A stretch of 42,218 nt of DNA from Candidatus Contendobacter odensis Run_B_J11 (GCF_000531125.1 NZ_CBTK010000290.1:1-42218); one strand, 5' to 3'; numbered from the stretch's first letter, positions 8,933 through 17,110 are shown. Notes: generated from the letters alone by a model not told the origin. A program made the numbers and translations.

Positions 8933-9478
8933 GTGAACCCTCTTGATCTGACCCGTCTGCAACAGGAACTTAGCGATCAGGGCATCCTGATGAGTTTTAG
9001 TGGGCCGTTTTCGCACAGCATCATCGAGGAGTTGGGCAAAGCAGTGAAGAATCATCTGGAAAATGCGCAGGCGACCCGCTCGGTACTGATGGATGTGTTC
9101 GCGGTCTATATCGAACAGGCCCAGAATGTGCGCAACTATATCTCCCGTTGGGAGCAACATGCGGATCAGGCGCGGCTGGCGAATTCCGGTATCGTAGTGA
9201 TTGCCCGCGAAGGTGAGCGCTATGTGGTCAGTTCCGGTAATCTGCTGAGTTGGGCGGACGCGCCGACCTTGATGGCGCGGCTGGAGCGGCTGCGTGACTT
9301 GGATAAGGCGGGATTGAAAGCCTTGTACAAGGAGCAGATGCGCCAGCCGCTGACCGCAGAAGGCGGCGCGGGACTGGGGTTGACCGAGATGGCGCGCAAA
9401 GCCAGCGAACCCCTGGAACATACGCTGAGTACCGTGGATGATCAGTATTTATTCTTTAGTCTACGGGTGGTGATCTGA
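8933..9478 (+). CDS. siaB: SiaB family protein kinase
   Basis: 181 aa; GTG 8933 has GAGGAG 8 nt upstream. The out-of-frame ATG at 8926 was not used. It is directly downstream of siaA and upstream of a SiaC homologue. The sequence has a GHKL-like alpha/beta character but very degenerate motifs, typical of SiaB; visible blocks are SFSGPFSHSIIEELG, FAVYIEQAQNVRNYI, VIAREGERYVVSSGNLL and GAGLGLTEMARKAS, the last acting as a glycine-rich ATP-lid equivalent. In P. aeruginosa SiaB phosphorylates SiaC on Thr. The assignment rests on operon position plus the recognisable N-box-like and G-box-like segments. Confidence 0.88.
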   Translation: MNPLDLTRLQQELSDQGILMSFSGPFSHSIIEELGKAVKNHLENAQATRSVLMDVFAVYIEQAQNVRNYISRWEQHADQARLANSGIVVIAREGERYVVSSGNLLSWADAPTLMARLERLRDLDKAGLKALYKEQMRQPLTAEGGAGLGLTEMARKASEPLEHTLSTVDDQYLFFSLRVVI

Positions 9479-9499
9479 CGGCCAAGAGGGAACAAAGCA

Positions 9500-9889
9500 A
9501 TGGATAATCTCATAATTGAAGCCACCCGGTCGTCGCCCGCAATTCAATTTGACGCTGACCGCCATTACTTGAGTATTTGTGGTGAGTCCTATCCAGAGAA
9601 TGCGGCAGCGTTCTATGCGCCGGTCTTTGCCTGGCTCAAAGCGTTTTTGGCTGGACTCAATGATCCCGCTACGGCAGTGCAGGTCAATCTGGAAATTCGC
9701 TATTTGAACAGTAGCAGCACCAAGGTGATGCTGAATTTCCTCGACCTGCTGGAGCAGGCGGCGCAGGACGGCAAGCAAATCCGGGTCCACTGGTTTTACG
9801 ATCCCGATAACGAGGCGGTGCTGGAATGTGGTCAGGATTTCAGCGAGGAGCTACAAGCATTGACCTTCAAGTTAGTAGAGAAAGGCTAA
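9500..9889 (+). CDS. siaC: SiaC family phospho-regulated switch protein (DUF1987)
   Basis: 129 aa with GAGGGA just upstream of ATG 9500. Family blocks are IQFDADRHYLSICGESYPENA near the N-terminus, then LEIRYLNSSSTKVM with a Ser/Thr run at 71-74, then LLEQAAQDGKQIRVHWFYD and the acidic tail of the domain. The Ser/Thr stretch is where the phospho-acceptor of SiaC (Thr68 in P. aeruginosa) sits. Unphosphorylated SiaC binds and activates SiaD. Being between siaB and a diguanylate cyclase on one transcript fits this role. Confidence 0.9.
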   Translation: MDNLIIEATRSSPAIQFDADRHYLSICGESYPENAAAFYAPVFAWLKAFLAGLNDPATAVQVNLEIRYLNSSSTKVMLNFLDLLEQAAQDGKQIRVHWFYDPDNEAVLECGQDFSEELQALTFKLVEKG

Positions 9890-9899
9890 GATCCGGAAG

Positions 9900-11003
9900 A
9901 TGAGCGCCCCCGAAACCGGTTTACTTGATAACGAAGAACAAGCGCTGGCGGCAGCAGAAGGGCTGGTGCGTGCTGGCCCACCGGGGCCTGGGGCCGATGC
10001 CTTCGCCGACCTGACCCGGCAATACGCCCGGCTGCTGCGCCATGTGCGCTATCTCATTAAAGTCAGTGACCGGATGCAGGTAGAACTCAATCATCTCAAT
10101 GACCGGTTGCGAGAAAGCGAGCAGAAATATCGGTCGCTGTTTGAAAACGTCAGTGAGGGCATTTTCATTGCGCAACTGGATGGGCGGTTTGTGGATGTCA
10201 ATCCAGCGCTGGCGCAGATTCTGGGCTATAAAATGCCGGTCGAGTTTTTGCGGGCACATGCGGAAGATTCGCTGTGGCCGTTTCTGGATGAAACCGAGAA
10301 GGAGCGCTTTCTTGGTACGCTGGCGGAATATGGGGTAGCGACCCATTTGCAATTGCGAATGATGCGCCGGGATGGGGTGGCGATCTGGGTTGAGATCAAC
10401 GCCCATACCTGCACCGATGTTCGGGGGCCGGTGATGGCGGTCGAAGGAATGCTGTCCGACATTACTGAGCGCAAGCGGATGTTGGAGGAATTACGCTATT
10501 TGGCGACCACTGATGGGCTGACCGGTCTTTACAACCGCCGGCATTTTCTGGAGTTGTGCGAGCGGGAATTGCTCCGATCCCGCCGTTATCGGTCGGAAAT
10601 CGTGCTATTGATGCTGGATGCCGATCACTTCAAAACGGTCAATGATACTTACGGCCATAGTGTGGGCGATGAGGCGTTGCGCCTGATCGCTCGCCTGTGT
10701 CGATCCCAGTTGCGCGAGGTGGACATTATTGGGCGGCTGGGCGGGGAGGAGTTCGCGGTGCTGCTGCCGCAAACCAGCTTACAGGCCGGATACGAGGCCG
10801 CTGAACGCCTGCGCAATGCCATTGCCCAAACGGCCCTGCCGCTGGGCGACGGACGAATGCTGCGATTCACGGTGAGCATTGGGGTGTGTTCCTGTGCGAC
10901 CCAGAAAGTGACGGTCGAAGAACTGCTCAAGGCGGCGGATCAGGCGCTGTATGCGGCCAAGGACCAAGGACGCAATCAGGTGGCGCTGCAACCGGAGGGG
11001 TGA
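9900..11003 (+). CDS. siaD: SiaD-type diguanylate cyclase with an added PAS domain
   Basis: 367 aa. An N-terminal helical stalk (35-75, LTRQYARLLRHVRYL and SDRMQVELNHLNDRL) resembles SiaD, but a PAS domain (~76-195; EQKYRSLFENVSEGIF, VDVNPALAQILGY, SDITERKRM) is inserted before the GGDEF domain (~200-360). The active site GGEEF (281-285) is intact and an RxxD inhibitory I-site (R272-D275) stands five residues before it, so c-di-GMP synthesis with product inhibition is expected. To my knowledge the P. aeruginosa enzyme has only stalk plus GGDEF, so the PAS adds a second sensory input. The 3' end overlaps the first copy of a 25-nt direct repeat. Confidence 0.92.
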   Translation: MSAPETGLLDNEEQALAAAEGLVRAGPPGPGADAFADLTRQYARLLRHVRYLIKVSDRMQVELNHLNDRLRESEQKYRSLFENVSEGIFIAQLDGRFVDVNPALAQILGYKMPVEFLRAHAEDSLWPFLDETEKERFLGTLAEYGVATHLQLRMMRRDGVAIWVEINAHTCTDVRGPVMAVEGMLSDITERKRMLEELRYLATTDGLTGLYNRRHFLELCERELLRSRRYRSEIVLLMLDADHFKTVNDTYGHSVGDEALRLIARLCRSQLREVDIIGRLGGEEFAVLLPQTSLQAGYEAAERLRNAIAQTALPLGDGRMLRFTVSIGVCSCATQKVTVEELLKAADQALYAAKDQGRNQVALQPEG

Positions 11004-11055
11004 ACCGCAGCGGCGGTGCGGGCGCTGGCGTCAGGTGGCGCTGCAACCGGAGGGG
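10976..11055 (+). repeat. 25-bp direct repeat at the siaD 3' end
   Basis: A 25-bp segment starting TCAGGTGGCGCTGC and ending CGGAGGGG occurs at 10976-11000, covering the last siaD codons up to the stop, and again identically at 11031-11055, a 55-bp offset. It looks like a local duplication of the gene end. Confidence 0.85.
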
Positions 11056-11084
11056 GTTGACAGCTACTGAAAACTTTATTGACT

Positions 11085-11272
11085 TTCATGGGCTTTCATT
11101 TAAGAATCTTGGCCGTTCTCAGGAACCTACCGCCAGTTGGGCGGAAAGTAACGCTTGCAGAGAGGGCGTGAGACCTGGGGGAACATGCGGTCGCCTCATC
11201 AGCGTAAAGTTCCCCACCCGTGGGGAATTTGAGTGGCGAAAACCAAGCCGTACCCTTGGGCAACCTCGTTGA
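11085..11272 (+). pseudogene. Remnant of the C-terminus of an IS200/IS605-type TnpB
   Basis: The plus frame ending at TGA 11272 reads GLSFKNLGRSQEPTASW, AESNACREGVRPGG, then CGRLISVKFPTRGEF. This matches the pattern of many TnpB (OrfB) C-termini, where 'N(L)KNL' is followed by a linker, 'SAES.ACG/RE', a Gly/Arg stretch and '.VK.PS.KQE'. Nothing upstream in frame resembles the zinc ribbon or RuvC parts, so only a tail remains. A hairpin with arms TTCCCCA/TGGGGAA (11210-11227) lies within it. Recognition is from pattern memory; a homology search would decide. The surrounding 340 bases hold no other gene. Confidence 0.5.
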
Positions 11273-11321
11273 AGCAAGAAGTGAGCTATGGAATAAAAGA
11301 CCATGGTTTACGCAACGGATC

Positions 11322-11341
11322 ACCCTGAAAGATCCCAGGGT
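11322..11341 (-). terminator. Weak hairpin downstream of ureG
   Basis: ACCCTG (11322-11327) pairs with CAGGGT (11336-11341) across an 8-nt loop, a few bases past the ureG stop on the minus strand. No T-run follows, so it is a weak terminator candidate. Confidence 0.25.
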
Positions 11342-11346
11342 CTTCC

Positions 11347-11973
11347 TTAAGTCATCCCGCTGCCCGCCCGCAGCATCCCCCGTCCAACGATGAACTCGAT
11401 CACCGCCTCCAAGCCCTGCCGGGTTTTGAGGTTGGTAAACACAAAAGGACGCTCGCCGCGCATCTTGCGGGCGTCGCGATCCATCACTTCCAACGAGGCG
11501 CCGACATAAGGCGCGAGATCAATTTTATTGATCACCAGCAGATCGGAGCGGGTGATGCCGGGACCGCCCTTGCGCGGAATCTTGTCGCCCGCAGCCACGT
11601 CGATCACATAAAGCGTCAGGTCTGACAGTTCTGGGCTAAAGGTCGCGCTCAGATTGTCGCCGCCGGATTCCACGAGAACTAAATCCAGATCGGGAAAGCG
11701 CTCGCAGAGTTGCGCCACCGCCGCCAGATTCATTGAGGCATCTTCCCGAATTGCAGTGTGCGGACAACCGCCGGTTTCCACCCCGACGATGCGATCCGGT
11801 TCCAACGCCTCAGCGCGGGTCAGAAACTGGGCATCTTCGTAGGTATAGATGTCGTTGGTGACCACCGCGATCTGATAACGGTCGCGCAACGCCTTGCACA
11901 ATGCCTCTACCAGAGCCGTCTTGCCGGAACCGACCGGCCCGCCTACGCCAACCCGCAGGGTGGATTTATTCAT
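11347..11973 (-). CDS. ureG: Urease accessory GTPase UreG
   Basis: 208 aa from ATG 11973 (alternative ATG at 11985). The G-domain has P-loop GGPVGSGKT near residue 10, the nickel-binding [46 protein letters not shown] and the [13 protein letters not shown] guanine-recognition block, which identify UreG rather than HypB. UreG delivers nickel to apo-urease with UreE, UreF and UreD/H. None of these partners nor ureABC is in the window; the neighbours upstream are trmL and glnG. Its start overlaps the trmL stop by 8 bases, so translation may be coupled. The urease genes may lie elsewhere, possibly just left-strand downstream but not visible here. Confidence 0.96.
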   Translation of the reverse strand: MNKSTLRVGVGGPVGSGKTALVEALCKALRDRYQIAVVTNDIYTYEDAQFLTRAEALEPDRIVGVETGGCPHTAIREDASMNLAAVAQLCERFPDLDLVLVESGGDNLSATFSPELSDLTLYVIDVAAGDKIPRKGGPGITRSDLLVINKIDLAPYVGASLEVMDRDARKMRGERPFVFTNLKTRQGLEAVIEFIVGRGMLRAGSGMT

Positions 11974-12448
11974 GCGACGTTCCATGATGGCGATCCAGAA
12001 AACCGCATTGTCGCCACGCCTCGTAAACGACAATGGCAACTGCGTTGGACAAATTCAAACTGCGGGCTTCAGTTCGCATCGGGATGTGCAGCCGCTGTTC
12101 CGACGCAAGATCGGCCAAGACTTGAGCGGGCAATCCTCGCGTTTCTGGCCCGAACAGCAAGGCATCATCAGGCTGGTAAGCAACCGCGTGGTAAGAACGT
12201 GCGCCTTTGGTGGTCAGGGCGAACAAGCGTGGCGGTCGCACCTCAGCGAGAAATGCCGCCAGATTGCGATGCAGTTTTACCGTGGCCCACTGGTGATAAT
12301 CCAGCCCGGCCCGCCGCAACAAGCGATCTTCCAGTTGGAACCTGATCGGTTCAATCAGGTGCAGCCGTGCGCCGGTGTTGGCGCACAGCCGGATGATATT
12401 GCCGGTGTTGGGGGGAATTTCCGGCTCAAACAGAATGATGTCGAACAT
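11966..12448 (-). CDS. trmL: tRNA (cytidine/uridine-34-2'-O)-methyltransferase TrmL
   Basis: 160 aa from ATG 12448, giving [17 protein letters not shown] exactly at the E. coli TrmL start; GTG 12463 is an in-frame alternative and neither has a strong ribosome-binding site. The SPOUT trefoil-knot motifs are complete: [40 protein letters not shown] and IPM followed by [18 protein letters not shown]. It methylates the wobble base of tRNA-Leu isoacceptors using S-adenosylmethionine. Located between glnG and ureG, all on the minus strand with gaps under 30 bases or overlaps, so it probably shares their transcript. Confidence 0.95.
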   Translation of the reverse strand: MFDIILFEPEIPPNTGNIIRLCANTGARLHLIEPIRFQLEDRLLRRAGLDYHQWATVKLHRNLAAFLAEVRPPRLFALTTKGARSYHAVAYQPDDALLFGPETRGLPAQVLADLASEQRLHIPMRTEARSLNLSNAVAIVVYEAWRQCGFLDRHHGTSHE

Positions 12449-12476
12449 GGCTAGCTGGACCACCGCGCCTGCCCAT

Positions 12477-13874
12477 TCATTCGAGTTGCAATTCCTTGAT
12501 TTTGCGGGTCAGGGTATTCCGTCCCCAGCCCAGCAACCGAGCCGCATCCTGCCGATGACCGCCGGTCTGCTCCAGCGCCACCTGAATCAGCACCCGCTCG
12601 AAGCTCGGCAGCGCCGTTTCCAGCAGGCTCTGCTCACCGCGCCCCAGGCTCTGGCTCGCCCACAGCCGCAGTGCCGTCTCCCAGTTGTGGCCACCGTCAT
12701 TCGCCGCCGGACTGCGCTCCCGCAATTCCATCGGCAAATCTTCCAGGTGAATCTCCCGACCCGAAGCCATCACCGTCAGCCAGCGGCACAGATTTTCCAA
12801 CTGGCGGACGTTACCAGGCCAATCCAGCCGGCTCAGATAGGTTTCAGTTTCCGGACGCAGAATTTTTGACTCAACCCCCAGTTCCCGTCCCGCCTGCCCC
12901 AAAAACCGCCGGGTCAACAACGGGATATCCTCGCGCCGCCGACTCAGCGACGGCAACTGAATGCGAATGACATTCAGCCGATGGTAGAGATCATCGCGGA
13001 ATAACCCATCACGCACCCGCTGCTCCAGATTCTGATGCGTCGCAGCGATCACCCGCACATCAACCCGGGTTGGCAGGTGACCGCCCACCCGGTAAAACTC
13101 ACCCTCGGCCAGCACCCGCAACAACCGGGTCTGCAATTCCGCCGGCATATCGCCGATCTCGTCCAGAAACAGGGTGCCGCTATTGGCTTGCTCGAAACGT
13201 CCTTGGCGAGCAGTTTGTGCGCCGGTAAAAGCGCCGCGTTCGTGGCCGAACAGCTCCGATTCCAGCAAATCGCGGGGAATAGCGGCGGTATTGATGGCGA
13301 TAAACGGCTTGTCAGCGCGTGGACTGTGGCGGTGCAGGGCGCGAGCCACCAGTTCCTTACCGGTGCCGGATTCGCCGGTGATCAGCACCGTAATATTGGA
13401 ATGCGACAACCGGCCAATGGCGCGAAACACCTCCTGCATCGCCGGCCCTTCACCAACAATCTCAGGCAGTTTTTCAATCTGCTCCGGCGGATCAGTTTTC
13501 TGGCGGTGCATCTGGCAGGCACGGCGGACCAGGGCCACTGCTTCGTCTACATCAAACGGTTTGGGCAAATACTCGAACGCTCCGCCCTGATAAGCCGACA
13601 CCGCGCTATCCAGATCGGAATGGGCGGTCATAATAATGACCGGCAAATCCGGCACTCGCTCCCGCAGCCGGGCCAGTAGTTCCAGACCGCTCATCCCCGG
13701 CATCCGGATATCGGCGATGATCGCATCCGGTCGCCCTTGGCGCAGTGCCTCAATGACGCCCGCCGCACTGTCGAAGGACTTGACCGTCATCTCATCGCGT
13801 TGCAGGGCTTTTTCCAGCACCCAGCGAATGGCATGGTCATCGTCAATCACCCAGATCTGTTCTTTTCGGATCAT
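12477..13874 (-). CDS. glnG: Nitrogen regulation response regulator NtrC (NR-I)
   Basis: 465 aa from ATG 13874, preceded by GGGA and overlapping the glnL stop by 4 bases; the open frame continues upstream but without homology. Receiver domain: acidic pair in WVIDDDHAIRW, phospho-acceptor Asp in IIADIRMPG, Thr in IIMTAHSD, Lys in YLPKPFD. AAA+ domain: Walker A GESGTGKE, GAFTGA loop that contacts sigma-54, Walker B GTLFLDEIGDMP, and arginine fingers further on. The C-terminal Fis-type helix-turn-helix is QDAARLLGWGRNTLTRKIKEL. It activates sigma-54 promoters under nitrogen limitation; matching sites precede glnA and glnL here. Confidence 0.97.
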   Translation of the reverse strand: MIRKEQIWVIDDDHAIRWVLEKALQRDEMTVKSFDSAAGVIEALRQGRPDAIIADIRMPGMSGLELLARLRERVPDLPVIIMTAHSDLDSAVSAYQGGAFEYLPKPFDVDEAVALVRRACQMHRQKTDPPEQIEKLPEIVGEGPAMQEVFRAIGRLSHSNITVLITGESGTGKELVARALHRHSPRADKPFIAINTAAIPRDLLESELFGHERGAFTGAQTARQGRFEQANSGTLFLDEIGDMPAELQTRLLRVLAEGEFYRVGGHLPTRVDVRVIAATHQNLEQRVRDGLFRDDLYHRLNVIRIQLPSLSRRREDIPLLTRRFLGQAGRELGVESKILRPETETYLSRLDWPGNVRQLENLCRWLTVMASGREIHLEDLPMELRERSPAANDGGHNWETALRLWASQSLGRGEQSLLETALPSFERVLIQVALEQTGGHRQDAARLLGWGRNTLTRKIKELQLE

Positions 13875-14929
13875 GCCGGTTTTCCCAAGGGCAGCAACAG
13901 TGTGAAAACGGTTTCGCCGGGCCGGCTGGTGCATTCGATCAGGCCACCATGCTGGTTAACGATGCTCTGGGCAATGGACAGGCCCAGCCCGGTGCCATCG
14001 GGCCGACCACTGATCATTGGATAAAAAATCTGTTCCTGTTGATCGGGAGGAATGCCGGGACCGTCATCCACGATGTCCAGCCGCGCCACCAGCTTATGAC
14101 GCTTGGCGCCGATGGTGTACTGGCGCTGAACCCGGCTGCGCAGAGTGATGACGCCCCATTGGCCCAGGGCCTGCACCGCATTGCGCACCACGTTGAGCAT
14201 CGCCTGAATCAGCCGGTCAGCATCGCCCCACAGCGGCGGAATACTCGGATCATAGTCGCGCTCAATCCGGATGCCGGGCGGCGCTTCGGCCTCGACCAGG
14301 CCACATACTCGCTCCATGATTTCGTGAATGCTGACATCGCTGTGAATGGGCAGTTGGTTGGGACCGAGCATCCGATCCACCAGATTACGCAACCGGTCGG
14401 CTTCACCGATGATGATGCGGGTGTACTCGCGCAACGCCGGGTCCGGCAACTCCCGCTCCAGCAGTTGCGCCGCTCCGCGCAGACCACCCAGCGGATTTTT
14501 GATCTCATGTGCCAGGTTGCGCACCAGCGCACGGGTGGTGTGATGCTGGGCCATGATGTTTTCCTCGCGACTGATTCGCAGCCGCCAATCCACTTGCCGC
14601 AGCTCCAGCAACAAGCCGATGGGTGGATCACGCTCCAGCAACGGCGCGGCAGTGCAATCCACCGTCACGGTCCGATCCAGGGCAAGGTTGAGTTGCAGTT
14701 CCCGCTCGATATAGGGGTGGCCGTTTTCCAGACACTGCCGCAACCCGGCAATAAACGATTTGGCACCGACGATCAGGTCTGGTAAAGCCAGTTGGTGGGC
14801 TTTACGAAAACTCAGTTCGAACAGCGTCTCCGCCGACGGATTCATGAACAACAACCGCAACTGCTGGTCAAGCACCAGTACGGCAATGCTCAAGCCCTCC
14901 ACCACTCGGCGGGAGTAGTCTTTATACAC
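13871..14929 (-). CDS. glnL: Nitrogen regulation histidine kinase/phosphatase NtrB (NR-II)
   Basis: 352 aa from GTG 14929, with GAGG upstream. No TM helices, as expected for the soluble NtrB. PAS domain at ~1-115 (GLSIAVLVLDQQLRLLFMNPSAE), then H-box VRNLAHEIKNPLGGLRGAAQLLE with the phospho-acceptor His, N-box NVVRNAVQAL, G1 box DIVDDGPGIP and G2 box GTGLGLSIAQSIV. It phosphorylates or dephosphorylates NtrC in response to PII/GlnB. Overlap with glnG indicates translational coupling. A terminator separates it from glnA, and it has its own predicted sigma-54 promoter. Confidence 0.97.
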   Translation of the reverse strand: MYKDYSRRVVEGLSIAVLVLDQQLRLLFMNPSAETLFELSFRKAHQLALPDLIVGAKSFIAGLRQCLENGHPYIERELQLNLALDRTVTVDCTAAPLLERDPPIGLLLELRQVDWRLRISREENIMAQHHTTRALVRNLAHEIKNPLGGLRGAAQLLERELPDPALREYTRIIIGEADRLRNLVDRMLGPNQLPIHSDVSIHEIMERVCGLVEAEAPPGIRIERDYDPSIPPLWGDADRLIQAMLNVVRNAVQALGQWGVITLRSRVQRQYTIGAKRHKLVARLDIVDDGPGIPPDQQEQIFYPMISGRPDGTGLGLSIAQSIVNQHGGLIECTSRPGETVFTLLLPLGKPA

Positions 14930-14964
14930 GTTCGCCTCGTTTTCTGGTCGTCATCACCGTTACA

Positions 14965-14979
14965 GCAAAAACCAAACCA
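14965..14979 (-). promoter_or_regulatory. Candidate sigma-54 promoter of glnLG
   Basis: Minus strand TGGTTTGGTTTTTGC keeps the GG and GC dinucleotides exactly 10 nt apart, as sigma-54 promoters require, and matches TGG...TTGC of the consensus TGGCAC-N5-TTGC. The transcript would start about 24 nt before the glnL GTG. An NtrC-type inverted repeat lies ~120 bases upstream. Confidence 0.45.
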
Positions 14980-15084
14980 ATTTAGGTAACTTGCGATCAC
15001 TGATACTTAATATCGTGTTCGCCGCGCCCTTCCAGGACACACCACTGCGTTATGTGCGCATCTGATTTATCATTATGGCCGATC

Positions 15085-15107
15085 TTTTGCACTTTATTAG
15101 TGCAAAA
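15085..15107. promoter_or_regulatory. NtrC-type binding site upstream of glnLG
   Basis: TTTTGCAC (15085-15092), 7 nt, GTGCAAAA (15100-15107): a perfect 8-bp inverted repeat fitting the NtrC core TGCAC-N7-GTGCA. It lies between the glnA terminator and the predicted glnLG sigma-54 element. Confidence 0.7.
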
Positions 15108-15114
15108 CCTCCAA

Positions 15115-15139
15115 TAAAAACGCCCCCGATGGGGGCGTC
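15115..15139 (-). terminator. Rho-independent terminator of glnA
   Basis: The minus strand reads ACGCCCCC-ATC-GGGGGCGT followed at once by TTTTATT. The 8-bp GC-rich stem with 3-nt loop and T-run, about 50 bases after the glnA stop, is a textbook intrinsic terminator. Confidence 0.88.
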
Positions 15140-15190
15140 GTTGTAAACGGACATGGGCCTAGCGCGGCTTTCACGCTACGCCTGTGACGA

Positions 15191-16606
15191 TTACAGGCTG
15201 TAGTACATATCAAATTCGACCGGGTGCGTGGTCATCCGCAAGCGAGTTACTTCCTCGTTCTTGAGGGTGATATAGGCCTCGATCAAGTCGTCAGTGAACA
15301 CGCCGCCCTTGGTCAGGAACTCGTGGTCGGCAGCCAGTGCGGCCAGCGCCTCGTCGAAGTAGAAGCAGACCTTGGGAATGGCTTTCTCCTCCTCCGGTGG
15401 CAGGTCGTAAAGATCCTTGTCCATCGGCTCACCCGGATGGATCTTGTTCTGGATACCGTCCAGGCCAGCCATCATCATCGCGGCAAAGGCCAGATACGGA
15501 TTAGCGGTCGAATCAGGGAAGCGCACTTCGATCCGGCGACCCTTCGGATTCTGGACATGAGGAATACGAATGGAGGCGGAACGATTACGGGCCGAGTAGG
15601 CCAGCATCACCGGCGCTTCAAAGCCGGGCACCAGTCGCTTGTAGCTGTTGGTAGATGCATTGGTGAAGGCGTTCAGAGCCTTGGCGTGCTTGATGATGCC
15701 GCCGATGTAATACAGCGCCGTTTCCGACAGGCCGGCGTACAGATCGCCGGAAAACAGGTTGACGCCATCTTTAGTGAGCGACTGGTGAACATGCATCCCG
15801 CTGCCGTTATCACCGACCAGCGGCTTGGGCATGAAGGTGACGGTCTTACCGTAACTCTGGGCGACGTTCTGGATCGCATACTTCAGCGACTGCACCTCGT
15901 CGGCCTTGCGCACCAGGGTGTTGAACTGGACGCCGATCTCGCACTGGCCGGCGGTGGCGACTTCGTGATGATGCACCTCAACAACATGACCCATCTGCTC
16001 CAGCGCCAGGCACATTGCGCCACGGATGTCGTGCAGCGAATCCACCGGCGGCACCGGGAAGTAGCCCCCCTTGATGCCGGGGCGATGGCCGAAGTTGCCG
16101 CCTTCGTAGGCACGCTCGGAATTCCAGCCGGCCTCGGAGGAGTCAATTTTGTAGGAACAGCCGCTGATATTTGCGCCCCAACGCACGTCGTCGAAGATAA
16201 AGAACTCATTTTCCGGGCCGAAATAGGCGGTATCGGCAACACCAGTGGACTTCAGATAGGCTTCTGCCCGCCGCGCCACCGAACGTGGGTCACGTTCGTA
16301 GCCCTGCATAGTATTGGGTTCAATCACATCGCAGGTGAGCAGCAGGGTGGGTTCCTCGAAGAACGGATCGATGCAGGCGGTGGCCGGATCGGGCATCAGG
16401 ATCATGTCCGATTCCTGGATACCCTTCCAGCCGGCGATAGATGAGCCGTCGAACATCTTGCCGTCCTCAAACACATCCTCGTCCATGGCACTGATCGGCA
16501 CGGTAACGTGCTGTTCCTTGCCACGGGTATCCGTGAAACGGTAGTCCACGAACTTGATGCCCTTTTCCTCGATCAGCTTCATCACATCGGCAGCATTCAT
16601 CGTCAT
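15191..16606 (-). CDS. glnA: Glutamine synthetase type I
   Basis: 471 aa from ATG 16606, with GAGG 5-6 nt upstream. Signature blocks are [25 protein letters not shown], the metal/ammonium block [11 protein letters not shown], the ATP-binding [17 protein letters not shown] and NRSASIRIP. The adenylylation site tyrosine is present in [13 protein letters not shown], so control by the adenylyltransferase GlnE is expected (GSI-beta). It forms glutamine from glutamate and ammonia. It is transcribed alone from a sigma-54 promoter with two NtrC-type sites and ends at a strong terminator before glnL. Confidence 0.99.
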   Translation of the reverse strand: MTMNAADVMKLIEEKGIKFVDYRFTDTRGKEQHVTVPISAMDEDVFEDGKMFDGSSIAGWKGIQESDMILMPDPATACIDPFFEEPTLLLTCDVIEPNTMQGYERDPRSVARRAEAYLKSTGVADTAYFGPENEFFIFDDVRWGANISGCSYKIDSSEAGWNSERAYEGGNFGHRPGIKGGYFPVPPVDSLHDIRGAMCLALEQMGHVVEVHHHEVATAGQCEIGVQFNTLVRKADEVQSLKYAIQNVAQSYGKTVTFMPKPLVGDNGSGMHVHQSLTKDGVNLFSGDLYAGLSETALYYIGGIIKHAKALNAFTNASTNSYKRLVPGFEAPVMLAYSARNRSASIRIPHVQNPKGRRIEVRFPDSTANPYLAFAAMMMAGLDGIQNKIHPGEPMDKDLYDLPPEEEKAIPKVCFYFDEALAALAADHEFLTKGGVFTDDLIEAYITLKNEEVTRLRMTTHPVEFDMYYSL

Positions 16607-16690
16607 TGATTCCTCGGGTTTGGAAAGAGTCGGTTGTTAGTGGGTCGCCTGCGGTGCGAAATGGCAACACACTCTGCCCGCCGCGTTTCA

Positions 16691-16705
16691 GCAGGAACCG
16701 TGCCA
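16691..16705 (-). promoter_or_regulatory. Sigma-54 promoter of glnA
   Basis: Minus strand TGGCACGGTTCCTGC matches TGGCAC-N5-(T)TGC with GG and GC exactly 10 nt apart; only one consensus base differs. It lies ~85 bases before the glnA ATG. Confidence 0.8.
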
Positions 16706-16738
16706 CAGGAATTTTTTTCCAGCAATGGCCGTAAACCG

Positions 16739-16755
16739 TGCAGTTTCAGGGTGCA
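16739..16755. promoter_or_regulatory. NtrC-type site, proximal, at glnA
   Basis: TGCAG-N7-GTGCA (minus strand TGCAC-CCTGAAA-CTGCA): one half-site perfect, the other one mismatch, with the correct 7-nt spacer, ~35-50 bases upstream of the -24 element. Confidence 0.5.
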
Positions 16756-16802
16756 TAAATCCATTATCTCTGTTCTATTTTAGGGCGCAGATGGAAGCAG
16801 TC

Positions 16803-16817
16803 GCACTATTTTAGTGC
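16803..16817. promoter_or_regulatory. NtrC-type site, distal, at glnA
   Basis: GCAC-TATTTTA-GTGC is a perfect inverted repeat with the NtrC 7-nt spacer, about 100 bases upstream of the sigma-54 element. It also sits ~50 bases before the -10-like TATACT (16864-16869) of the divergent HMA gene. Confidence 0.6.
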
Positions 16818-16906
16818 TTCTGCGCTATGTGATGCCGACGGCTATCCTATTGGGTGAACGGCTTATACTGCCGCCCTGGCAAAATCTATTAACTGGAGAG
16901 CAAAGC

Positions 16907-17110
16907 ATGAAACTGGAATTTATGGTTGAGAATGTCAAATGCGGTGGCTGCGCCGGCGCGATTCAGGCGGGCCTGCGCCAGAATACCCAGGTTAGGGATG
17001 TCGTCGTGGATGTGCCGGCTGGCCGGGTTACGGTGGAGGTCGAAGCAGACCTCCGGGCGGAATTGAGCGCGGCATTGAAAGCGCTGGGCTATCCCGAAAA
17101 AGCGCACTAA
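16907..17110 (+). CDS. HMA-domain metal-binding protein (copper chaperone-like)
   Basis: 67 aa; ATG 16907 follows GGAG at 8 nt. The whole protein is one heavy-metal-associated domain: FMVENVKCGGCAGAIQ carries the CxxC metal ligand pair (residues ~12-15), followed by the VVDVPAGRVTVEV strands and the LKALGYP end typical of CopZ/MerP-like proteins. It would carry Cu(I) or a similar soft metal in the cytoplasm. No P-type ATPase or CueR-type regulator is beside it; it is divergent from glnA and convergent with ompW. The first Met of the usual GMxCxxC motif is replaced (NVKCGGC). Confidence 0.85.
   Translation: MKLEFMVENVKCGGCAGAIQAGLRQNTQVRDVVVDVPAGRVTVEVEADLRAELSAALKALGYPEKAH

Noticed and set aside
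11210-11227. TTCCCCACCCGTGGGGAA hairpin resembling a type I CRISPR repeat
   Set aside because: Single copy, no spacers or second repeat nearby, and no cas genes in the window.
15224-16444. 406-aa plus-strand ORF opposite glnA
   Set aside because: Shadow of glnA; low-complexity composition and no start context.
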